Source of the DNA: Niastella caeni
Lineage (GTDB): Bacteria; Bacteroidota; Bacteroidia; Chitinophagales; Chitinophagaceae
DNA: 64,000 bases
Reading direction: 5' to 3'
NCBI RefSeq assembly: GCF_004834005.1
Contig: NZ_STFF01000011.1
Span: 124,001 to 188,000 of the forward strand
The notes beneath the pieces are model-generated. The model was not told where the DNA came from. It saw only the letters and a list, made by a program, of their open reading frames with translations, and ran no database searches. Numbering within the stretch: position 1 is the first letter of the stretch; the number at the start of each line of letters is the position of its first letter. This document shows, piece after piece, positions 9,356 through 18,111 of the stretch. The position numbers and the translations under genes were made by a program.

Positions 9356-9964
9356 CTAAATCAGGACCATTATAATCAACACCTGCACCAATCCTACCAG
9401 GAAACCCACGGCGCCACAGAAGAGACCAGCGAGCCTGAGTTCTTTTGACAGCGCCTGGTACAGGTTGGCTTCCAGTTTTTCAGTGGACACGGCTGCTATT
9501 TTGCCGGTGACCATCTGTTCAAGGTCAAGGTCTTTTTGCAGGTTTTGTACATACTCTTTCATGATGATCGGGAAAATGGTTTCCAGCTCCTTCATGAAAA
9601 TGGATTTCAGGGTACCAATGGTTTTTTCTCCAATGAACATACCTATCATGGGAAAAGCCTCACCGAGTTTGTGGCGCAAAAATTCATCGATGTGTTTTTC
9701 TGCGACCGGCATGATCTTTTTGACATTTTCTTCGTTAGTGATCTTTGCCTCTATATCGGTGAAGGACAGCAATTCATTGCTAACCAGCGCTCCCAGCTTT
9801 TGTGCAAACTGGGATTGCCGTTTGGGGAAAATACCCTGGATGGTAAAGCCCAGAAAATGAACAGGTTTTACAGGATGGAAAAGCATCCTGATAAATTGCC
9901 GGTTGGTAACCCAACCAATAAACGCCGAAGTGAGCGGAATAATGATCATTAACCACCAGTTCAT
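9356..9964 (-). CDS. DUF445 family membrane protein
   Basis: 202 residues from the ATG at 9964. The N-terminal helix with AFIGWVTNRQFIRMLFHPVK and the following PKRQSQFAQKLG are hallmarks of DUF445 (YjiN/YheB-like) proteins; a second transmembrane helix closes the C-terminus (LFCGAVGFLVGLVQVLIIMV). The middle is charged and helical. Function unknown; membrane-anchored. An in-frame ATG at 10021 would add 19 basic residues before the first helix; the shorter start is chosen because family members begin at the membrane segment, but the choice is not secure. Confidence 0.82.
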   Translation of the reverse strand: MNWWLMIIIPLTSAFIGWVTNRQFIRMLFHPVKPVHFLGFTIQGIFPKRQSQFAQKLGALVSNELLSFTDIEAKITNEENVKKIMPVAEKHIDEFLRHKLGEAFPMIGMFIGEKTIGTLKSIFMKELETIFPIIMKEYVQNLQKDLDLEQMVTGKIAAVSTEKLEANLYQALSKELRLAGLFCGAVGFLVGLVQVLIIMVLI

Positions 9965-10040
9965 AAAACCAATTTTAAGGATAAACCTTGCATTTCTCCT
10001 GGGGAAATTATATATTTCCATTGCCAGAATCGGGCGGGTT

Positions 10041-10076
10041 CAAAAAATAAAAAACCCCGAAGTGTACCTTCGGGGA
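10041..10076 (-). terminator. intrinsic terminator of tRNA-His
   Basis: Perfect 8-bp stem CCCCGAAG/CTTCGGGG (10055-10062 and 10068-10075) with a 5-nt loop; on the minus strand it is followed by a T-rich tract (plus-strand A run 10042-10054). It lies just 3' of the tRNA. Confidence 0.85.
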
Positions 10077-10086
10077 GTTATCTGAG

Positions 10087-10161
10087 GGAGGATGATGGGT
10101 TTCGAACCCACGACCTCTAGAACCACAATCTAGCGCTCTAACCAACTGAGCTACAACCTCC
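10087..10161 (-). tRNA. tRNA-His (anticodon GTG)
   Basis: 75-nt cloverleaf on the minus strand. The D arm is GCTC...GAGC, the anticodon stem CTAGA/TCTAG with loop TTGTGGT, and the T arm GTGGG-TTCGAAA-CCCAT. The extra 5' G(-1) faces C73, the identity element of tRNA-His. CCA is not encoded. One T-T mismatch is present in the acceptor stem (position 5:68). A TACATTTG -7 box lies 13 bp upstream and a strong terminator follows. Confidence 0.95.
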
Positions 10162-10173
10162 GTGTTCAGGCTG

Positions 10174-10181
10174 CAAATGTA
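10174..10181 (-). promoter_or_regulatory. -7 promoter box TACATTTG for tRNA-His
   Basis: Exact match to the Bacteroidota consensus TANNTTTG on the minus strand, 13 bp upstream of the tRNA 5' end, placing transcription start a few bases before the tRNA. Confidence 0.65.
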
Positions 10182-10278
10182 GGAAAAAAAATGTTTTACT
10201 AAAAAATCTTTCTAAAACCTTTCATCAAAATGGCTTGTTAATTATAACATTAGTGCAACAACCCATCTTTTTTATCGT

Positions 10279-10286
10279 TATTTTTG
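10279..10286 (+). promoter_or_regulatory. -7 promoter box TATTTTTG for the S41 protease gene
   Basis: Exact TANNTTTG match. The predicted start of transcription is about 10292, which supports the ATG at 10313 over the two upstream in-frame starts. Confidence 0.55.
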
Positions 10287-10312
10287 AATTGATGCCAAAA
10301 GTTTTAAATATT

Positions 10313-12463
10313 ATGCTACAACGTAAAAATTTACCCATAGTCTTGCTGTTATTCGGTGCAGGTTTGTTCCTGGCGTTCAAGTCGCTGGGATTTGGATTGG
10401 GTAATGGTAATCCGCCTACCAAGTATGAAAAAATACTTCACAATGTAGGGGAAATGCTCTCCGAGATCCATTACAGTCCCAAAAAGATCGATGATAACTT
10501 TTCCCGGGAGATCTTCAAGAAATACCTGGGCGAGAAGATCGACGATCAGAAGAACATTCTGCTGCAGTCGGATATTCAGCAATTGAAAAAATATGAAACC
10601 AAGATAGACGATGAGATCCTGGGCGGCTCCGTTCAGTTTGTACCGGCTGTTGTGGAGATCTATAAAAAGCGTTTACCTGAAACCGAGGCGATCTATAAAG
10701 AAATACTCTCTACTCCTTTTGATTTTACAAAAGACGAAATAGCCAATTTCAATAGTGAGAAGCTGGATTATTCAAAATCTGAGGCAGACAGAAAAGAATC
10801 CTGGCGCAAACGGTTAAAATACCTTACGCTCGAGCGCTATTACGATCTGATGGAAGATCGCGAAAAGAATAAAGGCAAGGAAAATTTTGTAGTAAAAACA
10901 GATATAGAGCTGGAGAAAGAAGCCCGTGACCGGGTGTTGAAAATATTGAACAGGAACTACGATCGCCTGAAATTTAAAGTAAGCGACGACGACCGGTTCA
11001 ATGAATTTGTGAAAACCATCACCGAGTCAATGGACCCGCATACAACGTTTATGCCGCCGGTTGACAAACGGTATTTCGATGAAGAAATGAGCGGTCGTTT
11101 TTATGGCATCGGCGCTTCATTGCGGGAAGAAGATGGAAACATCAAGATCGGTTTAGTACTGGCCGGCAGCCCTGCATTGAAATCAGGTGAAATTGTCATC
11201 GGCGATGCTATTATAAAAGTGGCCCAGGGGACTGCTGAACCGGTAGACCTTACTGGTTATACCGTTCAGGATGCAGTGAAACTGATCCGTGGTAAAAAGG
11301 GAACAGAAGTACGTTTGACGTTGAGAAAAGCAGACGGCTCGGTTAAAACCGTTACGCTGATCCGCGATGAAATTATACAGGACGAAACCTTTGCCCGCAG
11401 CGCTGTTATCAACACGCCCAAAGGCAAACTTGGTTTCATTTACCTGCCTGAGTTCTATGCCGATTTCGATAATCCAAAAGGCGCCCGTTGCTCAGAAGAT
11501 GTGCGCAAAGAGATCATCAAATTAAAAGAACAGAAAGTAGATGGCATTATCATGGACCTGCGCAATAACGGCGGCGGTTCCTTATACGACGTGGTACAAA
11601 TGGTTGGACTGTTCATTGAAGGCGGTCCGATCGTACAGGTAAAAGACCGTGAAGGCAAGCCTACAGTGTACTACGATCGCGATAAAACAATTTTATACGA
11701 TGGTCCGCTGGCTGTAATGGTAAATGAGTTCAGCGCTTCGGCTTCTGAGATCTTTGCCGCCGCCATTCAGGATTACGACCGCGGTGTTATTATCGGTAGC
11801 ACTTCTACTTACGGAAAAGGCACCGTTCAACGTAACATCGGGTTAGATAAAACAATGGGCTTCCTGGACCCTAACAGCGAACTGGGTACCATTAAGCTTA
11901 CGCTGCAAAAATTCTATCGCATCAACGGCGGTTCAACCCAATTGCGTGGCGTATCATCTGATGTGAACATCCCGGATATTTTTGAATTTACGAAGATCAG
12001 AGAGAAAGATAATCCGGATGCATTGGCTTGGGATGAAATACAGAAAGCCGATTATAACCGCTGGAAATATGGCCTCGACCTGGGACCGATCAGAAAAGCC
12101 AGCACAGAACGTATTAAAAGCAACGCACTGTTCAATACCATTCATAACAATGCAGAATGGCTGGCTAAACAAAGCGACAAAAACGTTTCTTTAAGCCTGA
12201 AGAAATACCAGGAAGAACAGAAAAAGAACAAAGCGATCGCCAAACAGATCGAGACGCAGAATAAATTACCGCATGAACTGAACGTAGCGGGATTACAGGA
12301 TGATCTGAAACGCCTGGAAAATGCTGACAGCGCCAAACTGGAGCGTTTTAAGAACTGGTTGAAAAACCTGCGTAACGATCCTTACCTTGATGAGGCTACC
12401 AACGTATTGAACGACATGGTAACCCAAACCAACCTGGTGTATACCAACGTAAATAAAAATTAG
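10313..12463 (+). CDS. carboxy-terminal processing protease, S41 family (Prc/Tsp-like)
   Basis: 716 residues. One N-terminal membrane anchor or signal (LPIVLLLFGAGLFLAF), an N-terminal helical region, a PDZ domain (about 240-335; FYGIGASL...AGSPALKSGEIVIGD), the S41 protease core with the Ser-Lys dyad (Ser in NEFSASASE near residue 476 and Lys502 in YGKGT), and a C-terminal DUF3340-like charged helical region. This is the layout of tail-specific protease Prc, which cleaves periplasmic proteins near their C-terminus. The ATG at 10313 was chosen because a promoter box at 10279-10286 would place the start of the mRNA after the two upstream in-frame ATGs or close to them. A terminator follows at 12494. 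Confidence 0.92.
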   Translation: MLQRKNLPIVLLLFGAGLFLAFKSLGFGLGNGNPPTKYEKILHNVGEMLSEIHYSPKKIDDNFSREIFKKYLGEKIDDQKNILLQSDIQQLKKYETKIDDEILGGSVQFVPAVVEIYKKRLPETEAIYKEILSTPFDFTKDEIANFNSEKLDYSKSEADRKESWRKRLKYLTLERYYDLMEDREKNKGKENFVVKTDIELEKEARDRVLKILNRNYDRLKFKVSDDDRFNEFVKTITESMDPHTTFMPPVDKRYFDEEMSGRFYGIGASLREEDGNIKIGLVLAGSPALKSGEIVIGDAIIKVAQGTAEPVDLTGYTVQDAVKLIRGKKGTEVRLTLRKADGSVKTVTLIRDEIIQDETFARSAVINTPKGKLGFIYLPEFYADFDNPKGARCSEDVRKEIIKLKEQKVDGIIMDLRNNGGGSLYDVVQMVGLFIEGGPIVQVKDREGKPTVYYDRDKTILYDGPLAVMVNEFSASASEIFAAAIQDYDRGVIIGSTSTYGKGTVQRNIGLDKTMGFLDPNSELGTIKLTLQKFYRINGGSTQLRGVSSDVNIPDIFEFTKIREKDNPDALAWDEIQKADYNRWKYGLDLGPIRKASTERIKSNALFNTIHNNAEWLAKQSDKNVSLSLKKYQEEQKKNKAIAKQIETQNKLPHELNVAGLQDDLKRLENADSAKLERFKNWLKNLRNDPYLDEATNVLNDMVTQTNLVYTNVNKN

Positions 12464-12493
12464 TACAGTCGATTTTTTGTATATAAGAAAAAG

Positions 12494-12522
12494 CCGTTCT
12501 GACAACAGGACGGTTTTTTTTT
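12494..12522 (+). terminator. intrinsic terminator of the S41 protease gene
   Basis: Stem CCGTTCTG/CAGGACGG (one G-T pair) with ACAA loop and a following run of nine T. Confidence 0.85.
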
Positions 12523-12580
12523 ATAATGCGATAATTAGATAATCCCGACTAAAGCCGGGATAAGTTGTGATAATGCTTTT
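12523..12580. repeat. ~57-bp inverted repeat, left copy (with internal hairpin)
   Basis: The sequence around ATAATCCCGACTAAAGCCGG recurs almost perfectly, in the opposite orientation, at 14910-14966. Each copy contains a small hairpin (TCCCGAC/GCCGGGA around TAAA) and flanking GCGATAAT and GTGATAATGC words. The two copies bracket the KdsC-UbiA-Maf block. Confidence 0.85.
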
Positions 12581-12665
12581 ATGCGGGAAGCTTGCAAAAA
12601 AATCAGACTCACTGAATTTAATTATCAAATTATCGAATTTTCAAACTATCACATTTTTTTCCGCT

Positions 12666-12673
12666 TATTTTTG
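12666..12673 (+). promoter_or_regulatory. -7 promoter box TATTTTTG for the KdsC-like gene
   Basis: Exact TANNTTTG match 11 bp before the ATG at 12684, implying a very short leader. Confidence 0.55.
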
Positions 12674-12683
12674 CACTCATCTA

Positions 12684-13211
12684 ATGAGTATGAATATTTT
12701 AGATCAATTTAAGCAGATAAACACTTTCGTCTTTGATGTAGACGGCGTACTTACTGATGGTACGCTGTTTGTTTTTGATGACGGGCAGTTTGTACGGCGA
12801 ATGAATATTAAAGACGGGTTTGCCCTTCAACTGGCCATTAAAAAGGGATACCGGGTAGTAATTATTTCGGGTGGGGCAAGCGATGCCGTAACAAAGCGAT
12901 TGAACCGGTTGGGCATAAACGATGTTTATATGCAGGTAACGGATAAAAAAGGTAAATTAATGGAGTATGTGCAGCAGCATTATTTAAATTGGAACGAAGT
13001 GTTGTTCATGGGCGATGATATTCCGGATTATGAGGTGATGCAACAGGTTGGGTTGCCTTGTGCGCCTGCAGATGCAGCTACCGAAATTAAACAGGTAGCC
13101 AAATTTATTTCCTTATTGACGGGCGGACAAGGTTGCGTTCGCGAGGTAATAGAGAAGGTCTTAAAATTGAATAACCATTGGGAGCTACATACTGATGTAG
13201 CAAGTAAATGA
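12684..13211 (+). CDS. KdsC-like HAD phosphatase (3-deoxy-D-manno-octulosonate 8-phosphate phosphatase)
   Basis: 175 residues, the usual KdsC length. HAD motif I is VFDVDGVLTDG (nucleophile Asp and acid Asp), motif II is IISGG, and motif IV is FMGDDIPDYE. KdsC removes phosphate from KDO 8-phosphate to give KDO for lipopolysaccharide core synthesis in the cytoplasm. The ATG at 12684 is chosen: it follows a TATTTTTG promoter box by 11 bp and begins just before the first HAD strand; the longer in-frame extension back to 12567 runs through the repeat and promoter. It starts a block with the UbiA and maf genes. Confidence 0.87.
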   Translation: MSMNILDQFKQINTFVFDVDGVLTDGTLFVFDDGQFVRRMNIKDGFALQLAIKKGYRVVIISGGASDAVTKRLNRLGINDVYMQVTDKKGKLMEYVQQHYLNWNEVLFMGDDIPDYEVMQQVGLPCAPADAATEIKQVAKFISLLTGGQGCVREVIEKVLKLNNHWELHTDVASK

Positions 13212-13256
13212 TTTCTGATTTTGAGATTTAGTGATTTAATTTATTTTAAGCAGCTT

Positions 13257-13320
13257 GTATTATTTCTAAATCCCCAAATCCCAAAATCGCGAGATCCCGA
13301 AATCCCAAAATTGTATTTCA
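13257..13320. repeat. AAATCCCAAAAT-type short tandem repeat
   Basis: About five degenerate 9-bp units (AAATCCCCA, AAATCCCAA, GAGATCCCG, AAATCCCAA) fill the gap before the prenyltransferase gene. No coding potential. Confidence 0.55.
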
Positions 13321-13321
13321 A

Positions 13322-14266
13322 ATGAAGCTTCTGGCAGCATTTATACGTCTTATACGATCAGTGAACCTGATGTTCATTGCCGTTACCCAATTGCTGTTCC
13401 AGTATTGTATAGTAACGCCGGTCTTTCAACAGGCCAATGCGCCGGCGGTTCTTACTGCGCCCATTTTTATTACCCTCATTGCCGCTTCTGTACTGATTGC
13501 CGCGGCAGGTTATATCATCAACGATTATTTTGACCTGAACATTGACCTGGTGAACAAACCCGATAAACTGGTGGTAGAAAAGATCATCAAGCGCCGCTGG
13601 GCCATTATCTGGCATTTGGTGCTTTCGGGAGCAGGCGTTGTGTGCAGCGCATATGTAGCCTGGAAAACAAGGGCCTGGTGGTTATTGCCAGCCAATATAG
13701 GTTGTGTGGCCGCGCTTTGGTTTTACAGCACCATCTTCAAGAAGAAACTGCTGAGCGGTAACATCATTATATCCCTGTTGACGGCCTGGGTTATTTTAGT
13801 GATCGGTTTTATTACGCATTATGTGGTGATCAAGAAACCGGATGTATATGCGCTGGTAGATGCGTCGAAGCTCATGCGGCTGACATTCCTGTACGCCGGT
13901 TTTGCGTTTGTTATTTCCCTCATCCGGGAAGTGGTGAAGGATATGGAAGACATTAGCGGCGATGCACGCTATGGATGCAGGACCATGCCGATCGTTTGGG
14001 GTATAAACGCATCCAAAGTGTTCACCGCTACCTGGCTCATTGTATTGCTGGCGGCCGTAAGCATCATGCTGGCTTATATATTACCCTTTAAATGGTGGTG
14101 GGCCGCTGCCTACTGTGGGGTATTCATTGTTATTCCTTTGCTTTCCCTGTTGCGAAAACTCATAAAAGCTGTAACACCAGCCGACTTTCATAAAATAAGC
14201 ACCTGGTTAAAGGTGATCATGTTGAGCGGCATTTTATCTATGGTGTTCTTTAAACTCTACTCATAA
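13322..14266 (+). CDS. UbiA-family prenyltransferase (annotated type: geranylgeranylglycerol-phosphate geranylgeranyltransferase)
   Basis: 314 residues with eight or nine transmembrane helices and both Asp-rich prenyl-diphosphate/Mg2+ motifs: NDYFDLNIDLVNKPDK near residue 68 and DMEDISGDARYG near residue 210. The family transfers polyprenyl chains to aromatic or glycerol-phosphate acceptors in the inner membrane. Bacteroidota homologues are usually named geranylgeranylglycerol-phosphate geranylgeranyltransferase, but the true acceptor in bacteria is uncertain. Two bases separate it from maf, so the genes form an operon. Confidence 0.85.
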   Translation: MKLLAAFIRLIRSVNLMFIAVTQLLFQYCIVTPVFQQANAPAVLTAPIFITLIAASVLIAAAGYIINDYFDLNIDLVNKPDKLVVEKIIKRRWAIIWHLVLSGAGVVCSAYVAWKTRAWWLLPANIGCVAALWFYSTIFKKKLLSGNIIISLLTAWVILVIGFITHYVVIKKPDVYALVDASKLMRLTFLYAGFAFVISLIREVVKDMEDISGDARYGCRTMPIVWGINASKVFTATWLIVLLAAVSIMLAYILPFKWWWAAAYCGVFIVIPLLSLLRKLIKAVTPADFHKISTWLKVIMLSGILSMVFFKLYS

Positions 14267-14268
14267 AC

Positions 14269-14853
14269 ATGAACGGCACGCGCATCATTTTGGCTTCCCA
14301 ATCGCCCCGGCGTAAGCAATTGCTTGAATGGGCGGAAATTCCGTTTGAGGTAATGGTTCAATCAACTCCCGAAACGTATCCGCCCGATATGCCGGTACCT
14401 GAAGTTCCTGTACATATTGCCCGGGAAAAAGCCATTGCTGTGCGGCAGAAATATGAGTCCCTGCACACTGCTGCCAATATCATCATTGCTGCCGATACGG
14501 TTGTGGTGTTGGGTAATACCATTATCGGCAAGCCTAAAGACCGGGAAGATGCATTGGACATACTTGCCCGTTTAGCAGGTAATAAACATCAGGTAATCAC
14601 CGGCGTAGTGTTGTTAAAAGGGCAACAGGAGATAGCCTTTGCCGATACTACGGATGTTTGGTTTCACCCGTTAACCCCGGAGCAAATTGCTTTTTATGTT
14701 GATAAATATCAACCTTACGACAAGGCCGGCGCTTATGCCATACAGGAATGGATAGGGGTAGTTGGTATCAAATCTATTCAGGGTGATTTCTATAACGTAA
14801 TGGGCCTGCCCGTTAGCCGGGTGGTGACAGCATTAACTAATTTGATAATTTGA
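14269..14853 (+). CDS. maf: Maf-family nucleotide pyrophosphatase
   Basis: 194 residues. The N-terminal ASQSPRRKQLLEW, the IAADTVVVLG strand, the GKPKDREDA segment and the YDKAGAYAIQ motif are the Maf signatures. Maf proteins hydrolyse non-canonical or UTP/dTTP-type nucleoside triphosphates to monophosphates and pyrophosphate, acting as house-cleaning enzymes or septum regulators. It starts 2 bp after the prenyltransferase stop and is followed by the right copy of the 57-bp inverted repeat. Confidence 0.93.
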   Translation: MNGTRIILASQSPRRKQLLEWAEIPFEVMVQSTPETYPPDMPVPEVPVHIAREKAIAVRQKYESLHTAANIIIAADTVVVLGNTIIGKPKDREDALDILARLAGNKHQVITGVVLLKGQQEIAFADTTDVWFHPLTPEQIAFYVDKYQPYDKAGAYAIQEWIGVVGIKSIQGDFYNVMGLPVSRVVTALTNLII

Positions 14854-14909
14854 AAATGGAATACAATTCGATAAGCGTGAATTCCAATAATTTGCGAGAA
14901 GCCAGTTTT

Positions 14910-14966
14910 TAAAGCATTATCACAACTTGTCCCGGCTTTAGTCGGGATTATCGAATTATCGCATTA
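14910..14966. repeat. ~57-bp inverted repeat, right copy
   Basis: Reverse complement of 12523-12580 with only a few differences. It contains TCCCGGCTTTAGTCGGGA, a hairpin, and lies between maf and the DUF2851 gene. Confidence 0.85.
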
Positions 14967-15133
14967 TCACATTATTTTTTGTTAGCTTTAGGTAGAATTA
15001 AGGCGTTCTTATCCTACACTCGCTCTGTATAGTAGTTAATTAGCTGGCTGGCTAATTGTATTTTCTCATTGTTAAGGTCGTTCGGGATCATAGTAGCATT
15101 GGCATCATTGCTAAATGTAATTACACTATTACT

Positions 15134-16423
15134 ATGACAGAAAGGCTATTGCAATATATCTGGCAATTCCAGTATTTTAATAAAGAAGCATTGATCCTGG
15201 ATAATGGCGACGCCTTCCAGGTCATTCATCCCGGCCGCTATAATACCAACCAGGGCCCCGATTTCCTGGAAGCGAAGATCAGGATTGAAGATACCTTGTG
15301 GGTTGGGCATGTTGAATTGCATCTCAAAACCTCCGACTGGTTCAGGCATGCGCATCAGTTCGATCGTAATTACGACAACGTCATATTGCACGTAGTATGG
15401 GAAAACGACCTGCGGGATAAGGACGCCAGGATCCCGGTTTTTTCATTGCAGTCAAAAGTGCCCATGTTGCTGTTGAAGCAATATGAACACTGGATGAACA
15501 GCGCCGGTTTTATTGCTTGCGGTAACCAAATCAGGGATGTATCGCGCATCAACTGGATCTCGTGGCGGGAAAGACTGTTGGCAGAACGGATGCAACGCAA
15601 ATCGGCTACCGTTTTTTCTTTCCTGCTGCAAACCAACCAGCATTGGGAAGAAACCTTCTGGTGGTTGCTGGCCCGCAACTTTGGCGCCGTATTGAATTTT
15701 GAACCGTTTGAAGCGCTAGCCAAAACCTTACCGGTAACCGTGCTTGCCCGGTATAAAAACAAGTTACCTGTGCTGGAAGCCTTATTGTTAGGGCAAAGCG
15801 GCTTACTGGAAGGCGAATTTGAAGATGAGTACCCAATGATGCTGCAAAAGGAATACCTGCACTTTAAAGCCAAATATAAATTGGAACCCATTCGGCAGGC
15901 CGTTCATTTTATGCGCACGCGGCCTGTTAATTTTCCCACCGTTCGCCTCGCGCAACTGGCGATGTTGGTCCACCAGTCGAATCATTTGTTTGCTTACATC
16001 AGGGAAACAACCGCTCTCCACGACATAAAGAAATTGCTGGCGGTAACAGCCAGTACATTCTGGGACCAGCATTATACGTTCTACAAAAAATCTGTTCACC
16101 GGCCCAAGAAGCTGGGCAACCAGATGATAGACACGCTTATCATCAATGCTATTGTGCCGGTACTGTTTTCATATGGATTATTACATAATGAAGAACAATA
16201 CAAGAACAGGGCTTTAAACTGGTTAGATGAACTGGAGCCCGAAAGAAATGCCATTACAAATGGCTTTGAAGAACTGGGCATTGTAAATAAAAGCGCCTGC
16301 GATTCCCAGGCCTTGCTGGAATTAAAAAGCCATTACTGCGATCCTAAAAAATGCCTCGACTGCGCCGTGGGAAATGCATTGCTGAAAAGATCGGTTTCGG
16401 TTTCCCTTGAAACCTGCACCTGA
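15134..16423 (+). CDS. DUF2851 family protein
   Basis: 429 residues. The opening MTERLLQYIWQFQYFN, the GPDFLEAKIRI and VGHVELH segments and HVVWEND are characteristic of DUF2851, a Bacteroidota-typical family of unknown function. The C-terminus has a Cys cluster (HYCDPKKCLDCAVG) that could bind metal. The ATG at 15134 fits the family start; an in-frame TTG at 15056 would add 26 unlikely residues. No signal peptide, so cytoplasmic. Confidence 0.87.
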   Translation: MTERLLQYIWQFQYFNKEALILDNGDAFQVIHPGRYNTNQGPDFLEAKIRIEDTLWVGHVELHLKTSDWFRHAHQFDRNYDNVILHVVWENDLRDKDARIPVFSLQSKVPMLLLKQYEHWMNSAGFIACGNQIRDVSRINWISWRERLLAERMQRKSATVFSFLLQTNQHWEETFWWLLARNFGAVLNFEPFEALAKTLPVTVLARYKNKLPVLEALLLGQSGLLEGEFEDEYPMMLQKEYLHFKAKYKLEPIRQAVHFMRTRPVNFPTVRLAQLAMLVHQSNHLFAYIRETTALHDIKKLLAVTASTFWDQHYTFYKKSVHRPKKLGNQMIDTLIINAIVPVLFSYGLLHNEEQYKNRALNWLDELEPERNAITNGFEELGIVNKSACDSQALLELKSHYCDPKKCLDCAVGNALLKRSVSVSLETCT

Positions 16424-16512
16424 TAACCCGCTTACTAAAAAGCACTAATATTTCAGATGAATTTTGCCTTAAATGCTTTATTATTGCCGGATTATCCCGG
16501 TATGGGACCCTT

Positions 16513-16520
16513 TATATTTG
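16513..16520 (+). promoter_or_regulatory. -7 promoter box TATATTTG for the glycosyltransferase gene
   Basis: Exact TANNTTTG match 20 bp upstream of the ATG at 16540. Confidence 0.55.
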
Positions 16521-16539
16521 ATAGATTGTTTATATAAGT

Positions 16540-17292
16540 ATGATTAAAGGACAAAAAGTAGTAGTTGTGCTGCCGGCATACAATGCAGCCAAAACTCTCC
16601 AGCAAACCTATGATGAAATCGACAGATCAATTGTGGATGATGTTATCCTGGTTGACGATGCAAGTAAGGACGACACGGTTGGCGTAGCCCGCGAAATTGG
16701 TATTCAACACATTGTACGCCACGAGAAAAATAAGGGCTATGGGGGTAATCAGAAATCATGTTATCTGAAAGCCCTGGAAATAGGTGCTGATATCGTTGTA
16801 ATGTTGCATCCCGACTACCAATATACGCCCGCTTTAATTACCCCAATGGTTTCCCTGATAGCCAACAAAGTGTACCCCGTGGTGCTGGGTTCACGTATTT
16901 TAGGCAAGGGCGCTTTAAAAGGTGGAATGCCATTATACAAGTATTTCTTCAACCGGATGCTTACGGTTACGCAGAATGTGCTGATGAACCAAAAGCTATC
17001 GGAGTACCATACCGGCTACCGGGCATATCATAAAGATGTTTTATTGTCGATCCCTTTCCAGGATAATTCCGACGATTTTGTATTTGACAATGAACTGTTG
17101 GCCCAGATCTTCTTTAAAGGATATGAAATAGCAGAGATCACTTGTCCCACAAAGTATTTTGACGAAGCTTCTTCCATTAACTTCAAACGCAGCTCCATTT
17201 ACGGAATGGGCGTTTTACGCGTGAGTACGCAATATTTTCTTCACAAAGCAGGTATTGCGAAGTTTAAACTGTTTAAAGGGATCAATAAGTAA
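16540..17292 (+). CDS. glycosyltransferase family 2 (polyprenyl-phosphate mannosyl/glucosyltransferase-like)
   Basis: 250 residues, a compact GT-A fold without membrane helices. N-terminal VVVLPAYNAAKTL, the nucleotide-binding VDDASKDDT, NKGYGGNQKS, and the metal-site region MLHPDYQY followed by GSRILGKG place it in GT2 near dolichyl/undecaprenyl-phosphate sugar transferases. It probably moves a sugar from a nucleotide donor to a lipid carrier for envelope glycan synthesis (inference). Own promoter box and a strong downstream hairpin terminator indicate a single-gene unit. Confidence 0.85.
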   Translation: MIKGQKVVVVLPAYNAAKTLQQTYDEIDRSIVDDVILVDDASKDDTVGVAREIGIQHIVRHEKNKGYGGNQKSCYLKALEIGADIVVMLHPDYQYTPALITPMVSLIANKVYPVVLGSRILGKGALKGGMPLYKYFFNRMLTVTQNVLMNQKLSEYHTGYRAYHKDVLLSIPFQDNSDDFVFDNELLAQIFFKGYEIAEITCPTKYFDEASSINFKRSSIYGMGVLRVSTQYFLHKAGIAKFKLFKGINK

Positions 17293-17318
17293 GTTATAAG
17301 TTAACAAGTTGATAAGTT

Positions 17319-17342
17319 GACAGGTTAACACGTTAACCTGTC
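17319..17342. repeat. perfect 11-bp inverted repeat (hairpin)
   Basis: GACAGGTTAAC and GTTAACCTGTC separated by AC, embedded in degenerate AAGTTGATAAGTTAAC repeats just after the glycosyltransferase stop. It could act as an mRNA 3'-end hairpin. Confidence 0.75.
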
Positions 17343-17387
17343 AAAAACCATTACTTCTTACCGAAGAAAATAGATCCTGCGGTCAAT

Positions 17388-17426
17388 AAAAAGAGGCATC
17401 CGGCCAGCTGGCGGATGCCTCTTTAT
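17388..17426. terminator. bidirectional intrinsic terminator
   Basis: AAAGAGGCATCCG (17390-17402) pairs with CGGATGCCTCTTT (17412-17424); A and T tracts flank the stem so it can work on both strands, terminating the glycosyltransferase mRNA. Confidence 0.85.
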
Positions 17427-18043
17427 TTGCTGATCATAGACATTGGCGGGTTCTTCCGGAATTGGACCCATTTGTTTTAATAACCCGCATAGCGGGAAAT
17501 TGTAACCGGTTCCTTATTTAACATGAAAAATGGCTGCTCAACTAAAGCAGAAATCATTTTATATGTATAATAAGAAACATAATACATGGTTTTCCAAAGT
17601 GTATTTCTGAACTATGAACAAAACAAGCTATGTTCCGTGCTAAAGCACAGACAGAATCAATTACATCAGCTACAAGTAGTGGAACTGCTTTTATGGATGG
17701 TATACAGCGCCTTTACACACTAATGCTATCAGGAAAAGGTCGCTAATAAAAACCGGGGAATAATGAGTCCGTCTCCTGGTCTACAGTTTTTTTTAGAATT
17801 GTTGGATTTCCTCTTACCTCACTAAAATCATTCCTATCTTTTTATTTCCAGAAAAAAATGTATATGATCAATTTATTTGTTGCCTTTCATTACAAGCATT
17901 ATGCCATCCTTATTTTCAATTAAAAGTGATTCGCATATTCAACCGGTTGAAATTTACCTTATTAGTTTTTAATTACCGTCTGCAGCCTTATAAATGCCTG
18001 ATAAGGTCACAGCATGTTATTTTTGAGTCAGGAATACACTATG
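17427..18043. other. 617-bp AT-rich stretch, no gene seen
   Basis: No frame with protein-like composition; the frame at 17926-18219 runs into the convergent receptor gene. It holds the space between two convergent terminators. Confidence 0.5.
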
Positions 18044-18082
18044 CCAAAAAAAATTGGCCATCCACCAAACGTGAATGGCCAT
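18044..18082 (-). terminator. intrinsic terminator of the TonB receptor gene
   Basis: Minus-strand hairpin: TGGCCATCCAC (18055-18065) pairs with GTGAATGGCCA (18071-18081), and on the minus strand is followed by a T tract (plus-strand A run 18046-18053). Confidence 0.75.
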
Positions 18083-18111
18083 TGATCATTGCCTATCGAA
18101 ACTTTCCCAAC

